Below are positions 41,633 to 51,250 of a stretch of 64,000 nt of DNA, piece after piece (the stretch's first letter is position 1; every line of letters starts with the position of its first letter). A program made the position numbers and the translations under genes. The notes beneath the pieces are model-generated. The model did not search any database and had not been told where the DNA came from. It was given only the letters and a program-made list of their open reading frames with translations. The stretch is from the NCBI RefSeq assembly GCF_043944905.1, contig NZ_JBIMSN010000008.1:1-64000 (forward strand), read 5' to 3'. The stretch is from Antrihabitans spumae. GTDB lineage: Bacteria > Actinomycetota > Actinomycetes > Mycobacteriales > Mycobacteriaceae.

Positions 41633-43459
41633 TTAGAACGGAAGTGGTCGCGTTCGTTCTCGTTCGGCGGCGATAGCGAGGTGGTCGCGATATCGCTGGT
41701 GGAGGTACTCGGTGTCGTTCTGTTGCTGCGCACTCTTGCTCGTAGCGAGGCCTACCGGTGTCGGGGGTTCGGCGCCGCCCATATGGCGTTCCCACCAGGT
41801 CGTTTGGCACAGGTACTCCTCGCGATCGTCGGCGGTGACGGGGTCGGCGTAGCTCGGCGGCGCGGTCGGGGTGGGTGGGCCGTGGTGTGCATCGGTTGTG
41901 GTGGCTGCTGGGAGTTCGGCGACGCGTCCGGCGGCGGGCAGCGTGACCGTACGCAGGCGAGTAGGGCTGGTCCACTCGATCGCGCCGTTCGGAAGGCGCC
42001 GACACTTCCAATGGCGCCGGGTCTTGATGTCATGATGCTTCTTGCACAAAGGTTGCAGATTTTCGAATATGGTCCAACCGCCGTTGCGAGGGTTGTTGTG
42101 ATCGAACGGGATTCGGTGATCGAGCTCGCAATTCTTCGACGGCACTGAGCAATTGGGGAAGACGCAGGTTGGGTAGGCGGCGCGCACGAGGGCGGCGACA
42201 TCGGCGCGCGGCCGATACGTCAGCGCGCTTGGCGGCGGGGTCGGGTTGCGGCTTTGCCCGGTGTCGTGGTTCCGAGGGTGTAGGTAGGCATCGCAGGCGA
42301 TGGCGTCGAGGATTTCGTCGATTACCCTGCCGTTGCTGTGAATTGGAGTTGGCGCAAGGCAGATCGGTGCCCTGACAGCGGGGCTCGCGGGTCGGCGCTT
42401 GCGTCCACTGCCGAGGTAGTGCGTGCAGGTGAAACGATCCGGGGCTGGAGCGTTGCCCGCTGCCGGGTCGTTGGTGGTGTCGTCTGGGATACGCCCCTGC
42501 GTCTCGGCGAGTGACCGCATTTCGGTCAGGATCGCTTGCCAGGTGGAGTCTTCGGCAAGTGCTCGCGCAAGGTCGGGGTGGAGCGGTGTGCCATCGGAGA
42601 GGCGCGCAGGTTTATTGGTGAGTCCGAGCAGCGTCTCGATGTCGATCAGGATCTGGGTGAGGTGGGTGCGTCGGGCCGGAACGTCCACGTCTTGCGTCGG
42701 GCAGGCCTCGGCATCGCACTGGCACTTCAGGATTCGGTCGCCGTGCAGCAAAGCCATCAGTGCGTCGGCGCGTCGGTTCGGCAACGATCGAGGGTCGGCG
42801 GAACAGACCGAGTTGGCAATTTCGTCGATGAGTAGCTGGGCCTGAGCGCCTTCGATGTCGGTGATGCACGCGCTCAGTGAGGCGAGGCCGGGTTCGCCCG
42901 CACGGATGTAGACGGTGCGGTCTGCGACCTTCTTCGCGTCCTGCACGGCGCCCGCCTCTTTGGGATTGGCGGCAATCCATAGCCGCCAGATTTCTTTTCG
43001 TAGCGGCTGCGGGGTGAGGTGGCGGGCCGCAGCGACGACGTCGCCTTCGATCTTGCCGAGGGTGGCAAGGCTTGCATCGGTGAGTGTTTGGCAGATGGTG
43101 CGGACTTTGGCGTAGCCGATGTCGCCGGCTCGGAACGTGTAGTCGAGTAGGGGGAGTCGGGTGTCGAGCGCAGTGCCAACCTCGACAAGTGTTTGTGCGG
43201 CGCGGTGCGAGGTGCCTGTGACGAGTGCGATCTCCGCGTAGATGGAGTGGGTGCCGGTGATGGCGCTGCCTTCGGCTCCAAGAGCCATCTCGTCGGCCAT
43301 TCGCATGTGCCAGGAGTCTGTGGCCGCGTGGCATTTGCGGGCAGCGGCGGCATTTTCTTCCTGTTGATGCAGTGCAAGGAGGTTGATGTGTTCGGCAGTC
43401 GACTCCGCCGGGCGGGGTGAGCCGTCCGGTGCGCGAGTCAAGCTGAAGGTGTCGAACAT
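41633..43459 (-). CDS. DUF222 / HNH endonuclease (13E12-repeat family)
   Basis: A 608-residue protein of a family present in many copies in Mycobacteriales. A helical DUF222 region (about 25-350) is followed by an HNH nuclease near 485-535: CVFPNCSVPSKNCELDHRIPFDHNNPRNGG and NLQPLCKKHHDIKT give the zinc cysteines and HNH residues. In M. tuberculosis relatives lie in the REP13E12 repeats used as phage integration targets. The ATG at 43459 is preferred, because the upstream extension would translate a dispersed repeat. Biological role unclear. Confidence 0.88.
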   Translation of the reverse strand: MFDTFSLTRAPDGSPRPAESTAEHINLLALHQQEENAAAARKCHAATDSWHMRMADEMALGAEGSAITGTHSIYAEIALVTGTSHRAAQTLVEVGTALDTRLPLLDYTFRAGDIGYAKVRTICQTLTDASLATLGKIEGDVVAAARHLTPQPLRKEIWRLWIAANPKEAGAVQDAKKVADRTVYIRAGEPGLASLSACITDIEGAQAQLLIDEIANSVCSADPRSLPNRRADALMALLHGDRILKCQCDAEACPTQDVDVPARRTHLTQILIDIETLLGLTNKPARLSDGTPLHPDLARALAEDSTWQAILTEMRSLAETQGRIPDDTTNDPAAGNAPAPDRFTCTHYLGSGRKRRPASPAVRAPICLAPTPIHSNGRVIDEILDAIACDAYLHPRNHDTGQSRNPTPPPSALTYRPRADVAALVRAAYPTCVFPNCSVPSKNCELDHRIPFDHNNPRNGGWTIFENLQPLCKKHHDIKTRRHWKCRRLPNGAIEWTSPTRLRTVTLPAAGRVAELPAATTTDAHHGPPTPTAPPSYADPVTADDREEYLCQTTWWERHMGGAEPPTPVGLATSKSAQQQNDTEYLHQRYRDHLAIAAERERTRPLPF

Positions 43460-43512
43460 GTGTTCTATTATGTACCCAAAAATACCCTCTGTCCAGCAAA
43501 AACATCCTTCGA

Positions 43513-43571
43513 CTCGTGAGTCTTTTAGGAGGTCCCAACCACCAAAAAGACGCACGAGCGGCGGAGCCGCC
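43513..43571. repeat. Dispersed palindromic repeat, copy B (59 bp)
   Basis: CTCGTGAGTCTTTT and AAAAAGACGCACGAG form the arms (14 of 15 positions allowing one slip), followed by GGCGGAGCCGCC. The outer GGCGG block of copies A and C is missing on the left. It lies 54 bp upstream of the DUF222-HNH start, and translating it gives the FGGWDLLKDS peptide often seen as a spurious extension in rhodococcal annotations, as I recall. Confidence 0.7.
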
Positions 43572-43711
43572 TCCCCAGTGGGCGAAGACAGGTAGTCCAC
43601 TACTCAGGCGCCAGGTAGCCCCTCGCACCTAGCGTCCTAGGGGACTGCGGCCACGAGGGGGGCCGCAGTCAATAACTTTCCAGGCTGGGGGACGTTCGAC
43701 GAAGGGGGACG

Positions 43712-44239
43712 ATGTTCTCGCCGACACTGGACATGTTCGACCGGGTCCGGCTCGTGGCCGCGGAGACCGAACTGCGCAGACGGGGCGGGCTGCTTCAGGC
43801 GAAAGCGGTCGATGCGGCGCGCCGAATACTCGACCTCGGTGTAGCGCCCATGACGGCCGACCGCGACGGGTCCTGTGCCTTTCAAATCCAGCCACACCGC
43901 GCCAGCGTCCAGCATTCCCACACTGTCGGGCCAGACCTGTACGCGCGAGCCGACAGGGCGACGCCGGATCTGGAGAACGTCAGATTCACCCTCGACCAGG
44001 AGGTCGGCGGCCGATCTCCGCTCGACCTCGGCTTGTTCGCGGTGGTCTGGTTCAACCTCGAGTCGTTGACCGGTGGCGTTGCCAGGATGGTCGTACCGGC
44101 AGCGACGGTGGCGTCGGACACGACGTGCGCGGCATCGGTGACCATAGGCCGAGGTGGCGTCGTAGCAGCGATGGTCGAGTTGACAGGCGGGCGCTCGAAT
44201 TCCGAACAGATCGCGCCGGGCTTCGCATACTTGCATTGA
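43712..44239 (+). CDS. Hypothetical protein
   Basis: A 175-residue frame of unknown family. It is kept because AAGGGGG lies 4-8 bases before the ATG and because third codon positions are strongly G/C in this frame, which the reverse frames do not match as well. The sequence has a basic helical start (LVAAETELRRRGGLLQAKAVDAARRIL) and a Val/Ala-rich end without a clear membrane segment. It sits between repeat copy B and the AAA-LuxR gene. It could be a remnant of a larger gene. Confidence 0.35.
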   Translation: MFSPTLDMFDRVRLVAAETELRRRGGLLQAKAVDAARRILDLGVAPMTADRDGSCAFQIQPHRASVQHSHTVGPDLYARADRATPDLENVRFTLDQEVGGRSPLDLGLFAVVWFNLESLTGGVARMVVPAATVASDTTCAASVTIGRGGVVAAMVELTGGRSNSEQIAPGFAYLH

Positions 44240-44281
44240 CGCGCAGCGACAATCGCACCCCTCGGCCAATAGGATCTCCGT

Positions 44282-46882
44282 ATGGGAACTGCTTGGCCGA
44301 CCCTCGGTAGGGCGACGCACCTCGACGCCATTGGCTCCTCGCTGCTCCCCAGCAGCGGCGCGAACGGTGTCGTCCTCACCGGCGGCGCCGGCGTCGGCAA
44401 AACGACACTCGCCAAGGACGCTGTCCGTGATGCCGGTGTGCCGTTCAAGTGGGTTGTCGGAACCGAGACTGCGCGTCGAGTCCCACTTGGTGCCTTTGCA
44501 CACCTGATTTCGGTGACCAGTCCGATCGAGCCCGCGACGGTCCTGCGGTCCGCTCGTCGCGACATCGTCGCCGGTATGGCCGGAATGATCATCGGAGTCG
44601 ACGACGCGCACCTGCTCGACAACTTCTCGGCGACACTCGTCCACCAGTTGGCGATGGGCGGAAGTGCGCGGCTTGTCGTGACAATTCGCGACAACGAGCC
44701 GGCCCCTGACGCCATCACAGCACTGTGGAAAGACGAATGGCTGCACCGAATCGAGCTGTCGTCCTTCACCCGCGAGCAAACCATCGACCTGTCCGAAACC
44801 GTGCTCGGCGGACCCCTCGAAGCCCCTAGCGCGGACCGCATCTTCCGTGTGTCGGAGGGCAACCCGCTGTTTCTCCGCCACCTCATAGAGGGGGCGCTCG
44901 ACGCAGGCTCGCTGCGTGAAGTCGCCGGAGTGTGGCAGTTGCGGGGTGAAGCTGCCATCACGCCGCACTTGAACACGTTGGTGGAGAGCAGAATCAACAG
45001 CCTCTCGGACACCGAACGCCGAGTGCTCGAGCTGCTTTCCTTCTCCGAACCGCTCGACCTCGACGTGCTCACCGACCTCAGCTCGGCCGACGCCGTCGAA
45101 GCTGCCGAACGTGACGGCCTCGTTCGTGTCACGAGTGGGGAAGCAGGACTTGTTGCGCGCCTTGGACATCCGCTGTACGGCGAGGTCCTGAGCAGTCAAA
45201 CCGCAAGCCTCACTGCTCGCCGGATTCGTAGCGAACTCGTTCGGCGGATGTCGGTGACCAAGCCGACTCACATCATCGACAAGATCCGCCTGGCGGCCCT
45301 AGCGCTCGACAGCGACATCCCGCCCAACCCCGAACTGCTGGTGGACGCCGCTCGCGACGCTTTGCGGATGGGTGCGATCACGCTCGGCGAACGACTCGCC
45401 AACGGCGCCAAAGCAGGTGGTGGAGGTTTCTACGCGTCGGTCTATCTCGGCTTCGCCCTGGCCTGGCTCGGCCGCGGCGAGGAGGTGGAAGCCGAACTCG
45501 GCCAATATGATCCGGCTGCGCTCAGCGAGATGGAGATGTTGGTCTGGGGTCTGCCGCGCGCGGCGAACTTCTACTGGATGCTCGGTCGGCCTGCGCAGGG
45601 ACGCGCCCTGCTGGAGCTGATGAAGGGGCGAGCGACCGAGAAGATGGTCGACAACTTGCTCGACGCGCTCGACGCGACCTTCATGTTCTACGAATCGCGT
45701 TTGTCCGAGGCGGTCGACGTCGTTGCGCGGCTGATGGATTCGCCCGCAAGCACGCCACTCGCTCGGGCGTGGGCAGGCTCGTCCGGTGCGGTCAGCCTCG
45801 CCTTTCTCGGAAGATTCGACGAAGTGGAGGCGCTGGCCGAGCCTGGACTCGAAGCTGCGACCCTCGCCGAAAGTGGCAACGTTCGATTCACCTGTGGGCT
45901 CGGCCAAACTTTCGCGCTGATCATGACCGGTCGCCTCGACGACGCGCATCGTCTCGCCAAGCACTACGTCGACTTCGCGGAACAGCAGCAGCCGGGTCGG
46001 TCGATCGGCGGCGTACTGCTAGGACAGGTGCTGTTCGCACGCGGCGACCTGCCTGCCGCGTGTGCCGAATTCAAGTCGTCCGCAGCAGGTCTCGAAGGCA
46101 CCGGGTACTCGTGGGCGATGCTGTCGGCGACGCATTTGGCGCAGGCCGCGGCCGCTCTGGGGCGCCGCGACGAGGCGCACGACGCTTTGGCGCGAGCCGA
46201 GCGGCTCTTCGGCGACAACGTCGCGATCTTCGAGCCGGAGTTGCTGCTTGCGCGGGCATGGGTCGCCGCTTCCGATGGGGACAGCCCCACCGCGCGGAGC
46301 CTGGCCCGCCAAGCCGCTGATGTTGCGAGGAACGGCGGTCAGACGGCTGTGCTGTGCCGAATGCTGACGACAGCAGCACAATTCGGCGACCGCACCATCG
46401 CCGCGGACCTCGTGACGGCGGCAGGCGCGGTGCCGGGTGAGTTCGCCACAGCGGCAGGCAAACTCGGTGCCGCTCTGCTCGAAGCCGGTGGCCGCGAATT
46501 GCTCTCGGTGAGTGCCGAATTCGAGCGGATGGGACTGCTGCTCATCGCGGCAGACCTTGCCGCGCTCGCGTCGGCCGAGTACGCGACCGCCGGGCAGCGT
46601 TCGGACGAGTTGTCCGCGGCCGCAGCTGCACAAAGGCTTTCCGCGCTGTGCGGGCATGCGCTTACGCCTGCGCTTTTGGTATCCGCCCGCTCGCTCCCGC
46701 TGACGAACCGTGAACGCGAAGTGGCGAAGATGATCGCCGACGGACTCTCCAACCGCGACATCGCCGACCGCCTCGTCGTATCCGTTCGGACCGTCGAGGG
46801 TCACATCTACCGAGCGTGCACCAAACTGGAGGTCGTCGACCGCGCCGCGTTGGCCGCAGCGGTGAGTGCTGAGAACAGGTAG
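44282..46882 (+). CDS. Large AAA-LuxR (LAL-type) transcriptional regulator, paralogue 1
   Basis: An 866-residue regulator. The N-terminal ATPase has Walker A TGGAGVGKTT (about 33-42) and Walker B MIIGVDDAHLL (D107-D108). A long helical TPR-like middle follows. A C-terminal LuxR helix-turn-helix (about 803-866) has LTNREREVAKMIADGLSNRDIADRLVVSVRTVEGHIYRA. It is a signal-responsive ATP-dependent activator of the MalT/LAL class. A paralogue of nearly the same length lies at 53485. The downstream four-gene oxidase operon (from 46949) may be its target. Confidence 0.9.
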   Translation: MGTAWPTLGRATHLDAIGSSLLPSSGANGVVLTGGAGVGKTTLAKDAVRDAGVPFKWVVGTETARRVPLGAFAHLISVTSPIEPATVLRSARRDIVAGMAGMIIGVDDAHLLDNFSATLVHQLAMGGSARLVVTIRDNEPAPDAITALWKDEWLHRIELSSFTREQTIDLSETVLGGPLEAPSADRIFRVSEGNPLFLRHLIEGALDAGSLREVAGVWQLRGEAAITPHLNTLVESRINSLSDTERRVLELLSFSEPLDLDVLTDLSSADAVEAAERDGLVRVTSGEAGLVARLGHPLYGEVLSSQTASLTARRIRSELVRRMSVTKPTHIIDKIRLAALALDSDIPPNPELLVDAARDALRMGAITLGERLANGAKAGGGGFYASVYLGFALAWLGRGEEVEAELGQYDPAALSEMEMLVWGLPRAANFYWMLGRPAQGRALLELMKGRATEKMVDNLLDALDATFMFYESRLSEAVDVVARLMDSPASTPLARAWAGSSGAVSLAFLGRFDEVEALAEPGLEAATLAESGNVRFTCGLGQTFALIMTGRLDDAHRLAKHYVDFAEQQQPGRSIGGVLLGQVLFARGDLPAACAEFKSSAAGLEGTGYSWAMLSATHLAQAAAALGRRDEAHDALARAERLFGDNVAIFEPELLLARAWVAASDGDSPTARSLARQAADVARNGGQTAVLCRMLTTAAQFGDRTIAADLVTAAGAVPGEFATAAGKLGAALLEAGGRELLSVSAEFERMGLLLIAADLAALASAEYATAGQRSDELSAAAAAQRLSALCGHALTPALLVSARSLPLTNREREVAKMIADGLSNRDIADRLVVSVRTVEGHIYRACTKLEVVDRAALAAAVSAENR

Positions 46883-46948
46883 TCGATTACTCATGTTCCT
46901 CTGCGCCTGAGCGATCACAATCTAAACCGAGTAGTCGGGGGCCGATCG

Positions 46949-48007
46949 ATGGCCGGAGGCGTTGTGACAGATGTTCTGAATGGGGCGTTCGAGACGATCG
47001 GTTTCGACGCTCTCGATGGACGGCGGTTGATGCTTCACCGCTTGCAGCTGAGGTCGGGGGTCAACGAGCTCGGGCCTGTGCTGATGATTGCTGGAACGAG
47101 TGTGCGGGCAGGGATCTTCAGCCCGCCACTGCCGCGAACGTTGCCTCGAATGCTGTCCGACGAAGGCTACGACGTCTGGCTTCTCGACTGGCGAGCGAGC
47201 ATCGATCTACCTGCGACGGATTTCACACTCGACGACGCCGCCGTATACGACCACCCCGCTGCCGTCGCCACGATCTGCGCCGTGACGAAGCGGGACAGGA
47301 TCAAAGCGATCGTGCACTGCCAGGGATCGACCAGTTTTATGATTTCGATCGTCTCCGGTCTGCTGCCTCAGGTGTCGACGGTCGTCAGCAATTCCGTTGC
47401 CCTGCATCCGCATGTGCCGAAGTTGATGTGGTTGAAGATGCCGTTGGCGATGGCGGCCCTTCGCCCGTTCGTCACAGAACTCAACGCGCAGTGGGGTTTG
47501 CACCCACCGGGTGCGGTGCCGAAGCTACTGAACTTTGCGATGCGTGCGGTCCATCACGAGTGCAACAACTCGGTGTGCAAGATGTCGAGCTTCATGTACG
47601 GCACCGGATTTCCGACACTCTGGCGGCACGAGAACCTGACGGACGCAACTCACGAGTGGCTCAAAGGTGAAGTGGCGCAGGCACCGATGTCGTTCTTCCT
47701 GCAGATTCAAGAGTCGATCAAGGCGGGCGAACTGGTGTCGTCGGATCGGCATCGAGACGTCCTGCCCGCAACGTTCACCTCGAAACCACCGCAGACCGAC
47801 GCGCGGTTCGCCTTTGTGACAGGCGAACGGAATGCAACCTTTCTCCCGTCGGGGATGGCGAAGACCTTCGAATTCTTCGACGCCCACGAGCCTGGTCGGC
47901 ACAGCTTCCAGGTGTTACCAGGCTACGGACATCTCGATGTCTTCCTCGGTAAAAATGCTGCGACCGAAGTCTTTCCGATGATCATCGACGAGTTGGGCGA
48001 GGACTGA
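46949..48007 (+). CDS. Alpha/beta hydrolase of the GMC-oxidase operon
   Basis: A 352-residue alpha/beta hydrolase. The nucleophile elbow is HCQGS (Ser near residue 127), with GYDVWLLDWRAS before it and the candidate acid and His in the C-terminal part (PGYGHLDVFLG). It resembles the hydrolase module found with GMC oxidases in large multidomain steroid-oxidase-like proteins, but here it is a separate gene. It is the first of four closely spaced genes (2-bp gap, then overlaps). Probably an esterase or lipase acting on a sterol ester or similar lipid. Confidence 0.75.
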   Translation: MAGGVVTDVLNGAFETIGFDALDGRRLMLHRLQLRSGVNELGPVLMIAGTSVRAGIFSPPLPRTLPRMLSDEGYDVWLLDWRASIDLPATDFTLDDAAVYDHPAAVATICAVTKRDRIKAIVHCQGSTSFMISIVSGLLPQVSTVVSNSVALHPHVPKLMWLKMPLAMAALRPFVTELNAQWGLHPPGAVPKLLNFAMRAVHHECNNSVCKMSSFMYGTGFPTLWRHENLTDATHEWLKGEVAQAPMSFFLQIQESIKAGELVSSDRHRDVLPATFTSKPPQTDARFAFVTGERNATFLPSGMAKTFEFFDAHEPGRHSFQVLPGYGHLDVFLGKNAATEVFPMIIDELGED

Positions 48008-48009
48008 CC

Positions 48010-48369
48010 ATGCCGCGCGTGATCATCTTCAGCAATCTGGGGCTACTGGCAGGAGCGTCGATCCTGCTCGGAGCCGGACTGGCTCGCGAACTTGGTAGCA
48101 CTGCCGCAACGCAGCATGTGCTGCCCACCGGATGGTTCTTCGCCCTGGTCTACCTTTGCCTGGCAACCGCTGCAGTACTTCTAATAACAGAGTGGTTCAC
48201 CGGGGTTCGAGCAGCCGGTGTGATCGCTTTCGGAGCTACCGTCGTATCGACGGTATTGGCGCATCGTGACGTCGAAGGTGCTGTAGCACTTGCGGTTCGA
48301 CTGATCGTCTGGGCAGCCGTCGCCTACTGGTTCTACAAACTGGCCTACCTCGCGAGGGCTGACCGATGA
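48010..48369 (+). CDS. Small integral membrane protein of the GMC-oxidase operon
   Basis: A 119-residue protein with four predicted membrane helices (about 6-25, 41-62, 66-86 and 92-112) and little outside the membrane. No family was recognised. It begins 2 bp after the hydrolase stop and its end overlaps the next ATG, so it is part of the operon. It might anchor the partner enzymes or help bring a hydrophobic substrate to them. This is inference from position only. Confidence 0.7.
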   Translation: MPRVIIFSNLGLLAGASILLGAGLARELGSTAATQHVLPTGWFFALVYLCLATAAVLLITEWFTGVRAAGVIAFGATVVSTVLAHRDVEGAVALAVRLIVWAAVAYWFYKLAYLARADR

Positions 48370-48959
48370 GCGGAGTCACCTTTCGCGAAGTCATGACTGG
48401 GCAGTTGACGCTCGGGACAACCGATCCGCGTGCGGGTTACCAGAACCCGAACTCGGTGGGATTCGTCGTCGACGCGACGATCGAGATCCCCGACCTCTCA
48501 GCATTTCTCGACGATCCGAATCATCGTGGCGGCTTGCGTGCCGACGTCGATGTGCCCAGGTGGGGCGAGCAGTGCGGCTCCCGTATACGCGGCACGTTCG
48601 GTTTGTTCACACCGACCGAGCACGCCAGGACGACGCACATGATCTACGAGCTGCCGGTCACCGTCGACGGCCGTCCGCACTGGATCGTCGGCGTGAAACA
48701 GATACGGGTCGAGGCTATTTGGCGGTTGTGGCCGGCGACGACAACGTTGTACACGACCGTCCACGAAGGACAGGACAGCAGCGGCACCATCGTGGGCGCC
48801 GGGATTGTGCGCCTGAACCTGCCCGGCGTGTTGGCGATGCTCGCGACGATGCGCGGTACCAGCGCGCGCTGGCATGCTCGCGCCTGGAATGTGCTGCGAT
48901 TTCTGACTTTTTTCACCACGGGCTTGGTATCGACCTATCTGTTGCGGAGGCGGGCATGA
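48366..48959 (+). CDS. Conserved hypothetical protein of the GMC-oxidase operon
   Basis: A 197-residue protein. A beta-rich domain (FVVDATIEIPDLSAFLDDPNHRGGLRADVDVPRWG, IRGTFGLFTPTEHARTTHMIYELPV) is followed by a C-terminal hydrophobic helix (about 173-192) and a short basic end LLRRRA. The pattern resembles the domain lying between GMC and hydrolase modules in fused cholesterol-oxidase-like proteins, a match from memory. Its ATG overlaps the preceding stop and its TGA overlaps the oxidase ATG. It may bind substrate at the membrane. Confidence 0.7.
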   Translation: MSGVTFREVMTGQLTLGTTDPRAGYQNPNSVGFVVDATIEIPDLSAFLDDPNHRGGLRADVDVPRWGEQCGSRIRGTFGLFTPTEHARTTHMIYELPVTVDGRPHWIVGVKQIRVEAIWRLWPATTTLYTTVHEGQDSSGTIVGAGIVRLNLPGVLAMLATMRGTSARWHARAWNVLRFLTFFTTGLVSTYLLRRRA

Positions 48960-50512
48960 AAAGAGAGCCACTCGACTTCGTCGTTGTCGGTAGTGGATTC
49001 GGTGGTGCCGTTGCGGCGTGCAGGCTGGCAGAGGCGGGAAAGGGGGTCCTCGTTCTCGAACGTGGCCGGGAGTGGAAGGTCAAGGACTATCCGAGCCAAT
49101 CCGGACGAAACTGGTTCTACAGCAACCGAAATCCGCAGCGCTGGAACGGGTGGATCGAAGTGCGCCGAATGGACGGCGACATGACGGTGGTCTGTGGAGC
49201 CGCGGTCGGCGGCGGTTCGCTCATCTACGCCAACGTGTCCGTCGATGCCGGCGAGGAGGCGTTCCTGAAGAACTGGCCGCCCGAGATCACCAGGGACGGA
49301 TTGACGTCGTACTACGAAAAAGTCGCAGCGATGATGCCCGCGGAAGTAGTTCCCGACAATCAACTCTCCGTGCGCTACCACCTGATGCACGATGCGATCA
49401 CGAAACTCGACCCGGCCGCCAATTTTCGCAAGCTCCCGTTGGCCGTCAACTTTTCCCCGGATGGCTCGACGGACGAGAACGGACAGAAGGCGTGCATCCA
49501 TTGCGGCAACTGCGACATCGGTTGCGCGGTAGGCGCTAAGCACACGCTCGATGTGAACTACCTGGCCCGCGCGCGTGAGTGTTATGCCGAAATTCGTCCG
49601 CTGTGCCAAGTGAGTCACCTCTCGAAAGCAGGAGACGACTGGGTTGTGCACTACCGGGACTTCCGAACGTCGGTGCCGACAAACGAAACCGTGTTGGCCC
49701 ACAACGTGATTCTTGCCGCGGGCTCGATCGGTTCGACCGAGATCCTCATGTGGTCGAGGGATGTCGAGAAGACGCTGCTCGACCTGCCTACAGCCCTCGG
49801 CAAGGGTTGGAGTTCCAACGGCGACTTCCTCACCATCGCGCGCTACCGCAACCGACCCGTCGAACCGACAAGGGGACCGGTGATCACAGCCGCGATCGAC
49901 TACCTCGACGGAAAGACCGACAATGCGCGGTTCTTCGTCGAAGACGGCGGCATACCCAATCTGGCCGATGTGTTTTTCAAGACCGACGCGCAGTCGCGCG
50001 GATTCAAGAAGTGGCTTCACAATCGTGGTGCCGCAGTGTCTTTTATGCCGTGGTTCGGCCAGGCCATCGACGCGTCCAACGGTGAGCTCTACATTCGCCG
50101 ATCGTGGTGGCGGCGCCGATCGCCGGCGCTGAAGATGAAATGGGATCCCGCGGATTCGTTCCAGACCATCGAGGCGATGCGCACGAAGCATCGAGAATTG
50201 ACGGCGAAGACCGGTGGAACCACATGGCCGTCGTTGTTCTGGAAGCTTTTTCGCGGACTGATCACCCCGCACCCGCTCGGCGGTTGCAATATGGCGTCGT
50301 CGCCGGATAAGGGTGTTGTCGACCATGCAGGCAAAGTGTTCGGCCACACGGGCTTGTACGTCATGGACGGTTCGATCATCCCGTACGCGATAGGCCGAAA
50401 TCCATCGAAAACTATTGCGGCCGTGGCCGAACGTGCGGTCGAAATACTGCTGGGAGAGAAGGCGGGGTCAGAGCCCACGCCAGAACTGGGTGAGGAAGGC
50501 GCCATTGCCTGA
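48956..50512 (+). CDS. GMC-family FAD oxidoreductase, cholesterol-oxidase-like
   Basis: A 518-residue flavoprotein. VVGSGFGGAVAACRLAE is the FAD site (about 9-25), VCGAAVGGGSLIYANV is a GMC signature, and CIHCGNCDIGC (near residue 180) is the Cys-rich motif seen in the ChoD-like group. HPLGGCNM with the catalytic His lies near residue 440, and GRNPSKTIAAVAER closes the protein. It would oxidise a sterol or other hydrophobic alcohol. The ATG overlaps the previous stop. It shares 45 bp at its 3' end with the convergent site-2 protease gene. Confidence 0.86.
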   Translation: MKREPLDFVVVGSGFGGAVAACRLAEAGKGVLVLERGREWKVKDYPSQSGRNWFYSNRNPQRWNGWIEVRRMDGDMTVVCGAAVGGGSLIYANVSVDAGEEAFLKNWPPEITRDGLTSYYEKVAAMMPAEVVPDNQLSVRYHLMHDAITKLDPAANFRKLPLAVNFSPDGSTDENGQKACIHCGNCDIGCAVGAKHTLDVNYLARARECYAEIRPLCQVSHLSKAGDDWVVHYRDFRTSVPTNETVLAHNVILAAGSIGSTEILMWSRDVEKTLLDLPTALGKGWSSNGDFLTIARYRNRPVEPTRGPVITAAIDYLDGKTDNARFFVEDGGIPNLADVFFKTDAQSRGFKKWLHNRGAAVSFMPWFGQAIDASNGELYIRRSWWRRRSPALKMKWDPADSFQTIEAMRTKHRELTAKTGGTTWPSLFWKLFRGLITPHPLGGCNMASSPDKGVVDHAGKVFGHTGLYVMDGSIIPYAIGRNPSKTIAAVAERAVEILLGEKAGSEPTPELGEEGAIA

Positions 50513-51250
50513 CCACCACGACGGTATCCCCGACAGTTCGAACAGCCAGTAGATGCTGTCGAAGAACGCCGCGTTGAGCTGCGGGACGAACAGCAGCGCC
50601 AACACCGCAAGCAGGCCGAGTGACTTGTACTGCTCCAACGTGTGGCGAGTCTTCGGACTCAGCGACGGCTCCAGCGCGCCGTAACCGTCGAGGCCGGGTA
50701 TCGGCAGCATGTTCAACACCGTTGCGGTGATCTGCAGGAACGCAAGGAAACTCGCGCCGAACCAGAATGCTTCGTTTTCGGTGGAACTGCCGAACATCTT
50801 GACGATCGTCAGCAGAACAACCGCGCACGCCGCATTCACCGCGGGCCCCGCGAGACTGATCCGGCGCTGCACCGCTGGGCCGAACATGCCAGACCGTACG
50901 TAGACCGCACCGCCGGGCAATCCGATGCCGCCCATCGCGATGAACAGAACGGGTAATCCGATGGACAGCAACGGATGGCTGTACTTGAGCGGGTTGAGCG
51001 TCAGATAGCCGCGGACCTCGACCTCGCGATCACCGGCACGCCACGCTGTGTAGGCGTGTGCGAACTCGTGCAGACACAGCGACACGATCCAGCCGAAGAC
51101 CACGAAGATGATCACGCCGACGTGGGCGAGGATGCTGTCGACGTCAGCCGACCACGCGATGGCGCCACCTACCGCCGCGAGCGCGATGACAGCAAGGAAC
51201 ACCGGGCTCGGCCGGACGGCGTTGGAGCGTATGCGTGACGGATACGTCAT
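50468..51250 (-). CDS. Site-2 protease family M50 membrane metalloprotease (Rv0359-like)
   Basis: A 260-residue intramembrane zinc protease. HEFAH (H61, E62, H65) lies in a membrane helix, NMLPIPGLDGYG supplies the third zinc ligand (D188), and about six hydrophobic segments span the chain. Such enzymes cut membrane-bound anti-sigma factors or signal peptides. The ATG overlaps the stop of the Rv0358-like gene (ATGA). It corresponds to Rv0359, one of the Rip proteases. It lacks PDZ and CBS domains, so it is a minimal form. Confidence 0.9.
   Translation of the reverse strand: MTYPSRIRSNAVRPSPVFLAVIALAAVGGAIAWSADVDSILAHVGVIIFVVFGWIVSLCLHEFAHAYTAWRAGDREVEVRGYLTLNPLKYSHPLLSIGLPVLFIAMGGIGLPGGAVYVRSGMFGPAVQRRISLAGPAVNAACAVVLLTIVKMFGSSTENEAFWFGASFLAFLQITATVLNMLPIPGLDGYGALEPSLSPKTRHTLEQYKSLGLLAVLALLFVPQLNAAFFDSIYWLFELSGIPSWWSGNGAFLTQFWRGL

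Noticed and set aside
43460..43600. N-terminal extension of the DUF222-HNH protein
   Set aside because: It would translate dispersed repeat copy B, giving FGGWDLLKDS, and the conserved protein begins at the ATG at 43459.
43637..45271. A 544-codon minus-strand frame
   Set aside because: Most of it is antisense to the AAA-LuxR gene, whose Walker motifs are certain, and it has no recognisable family.
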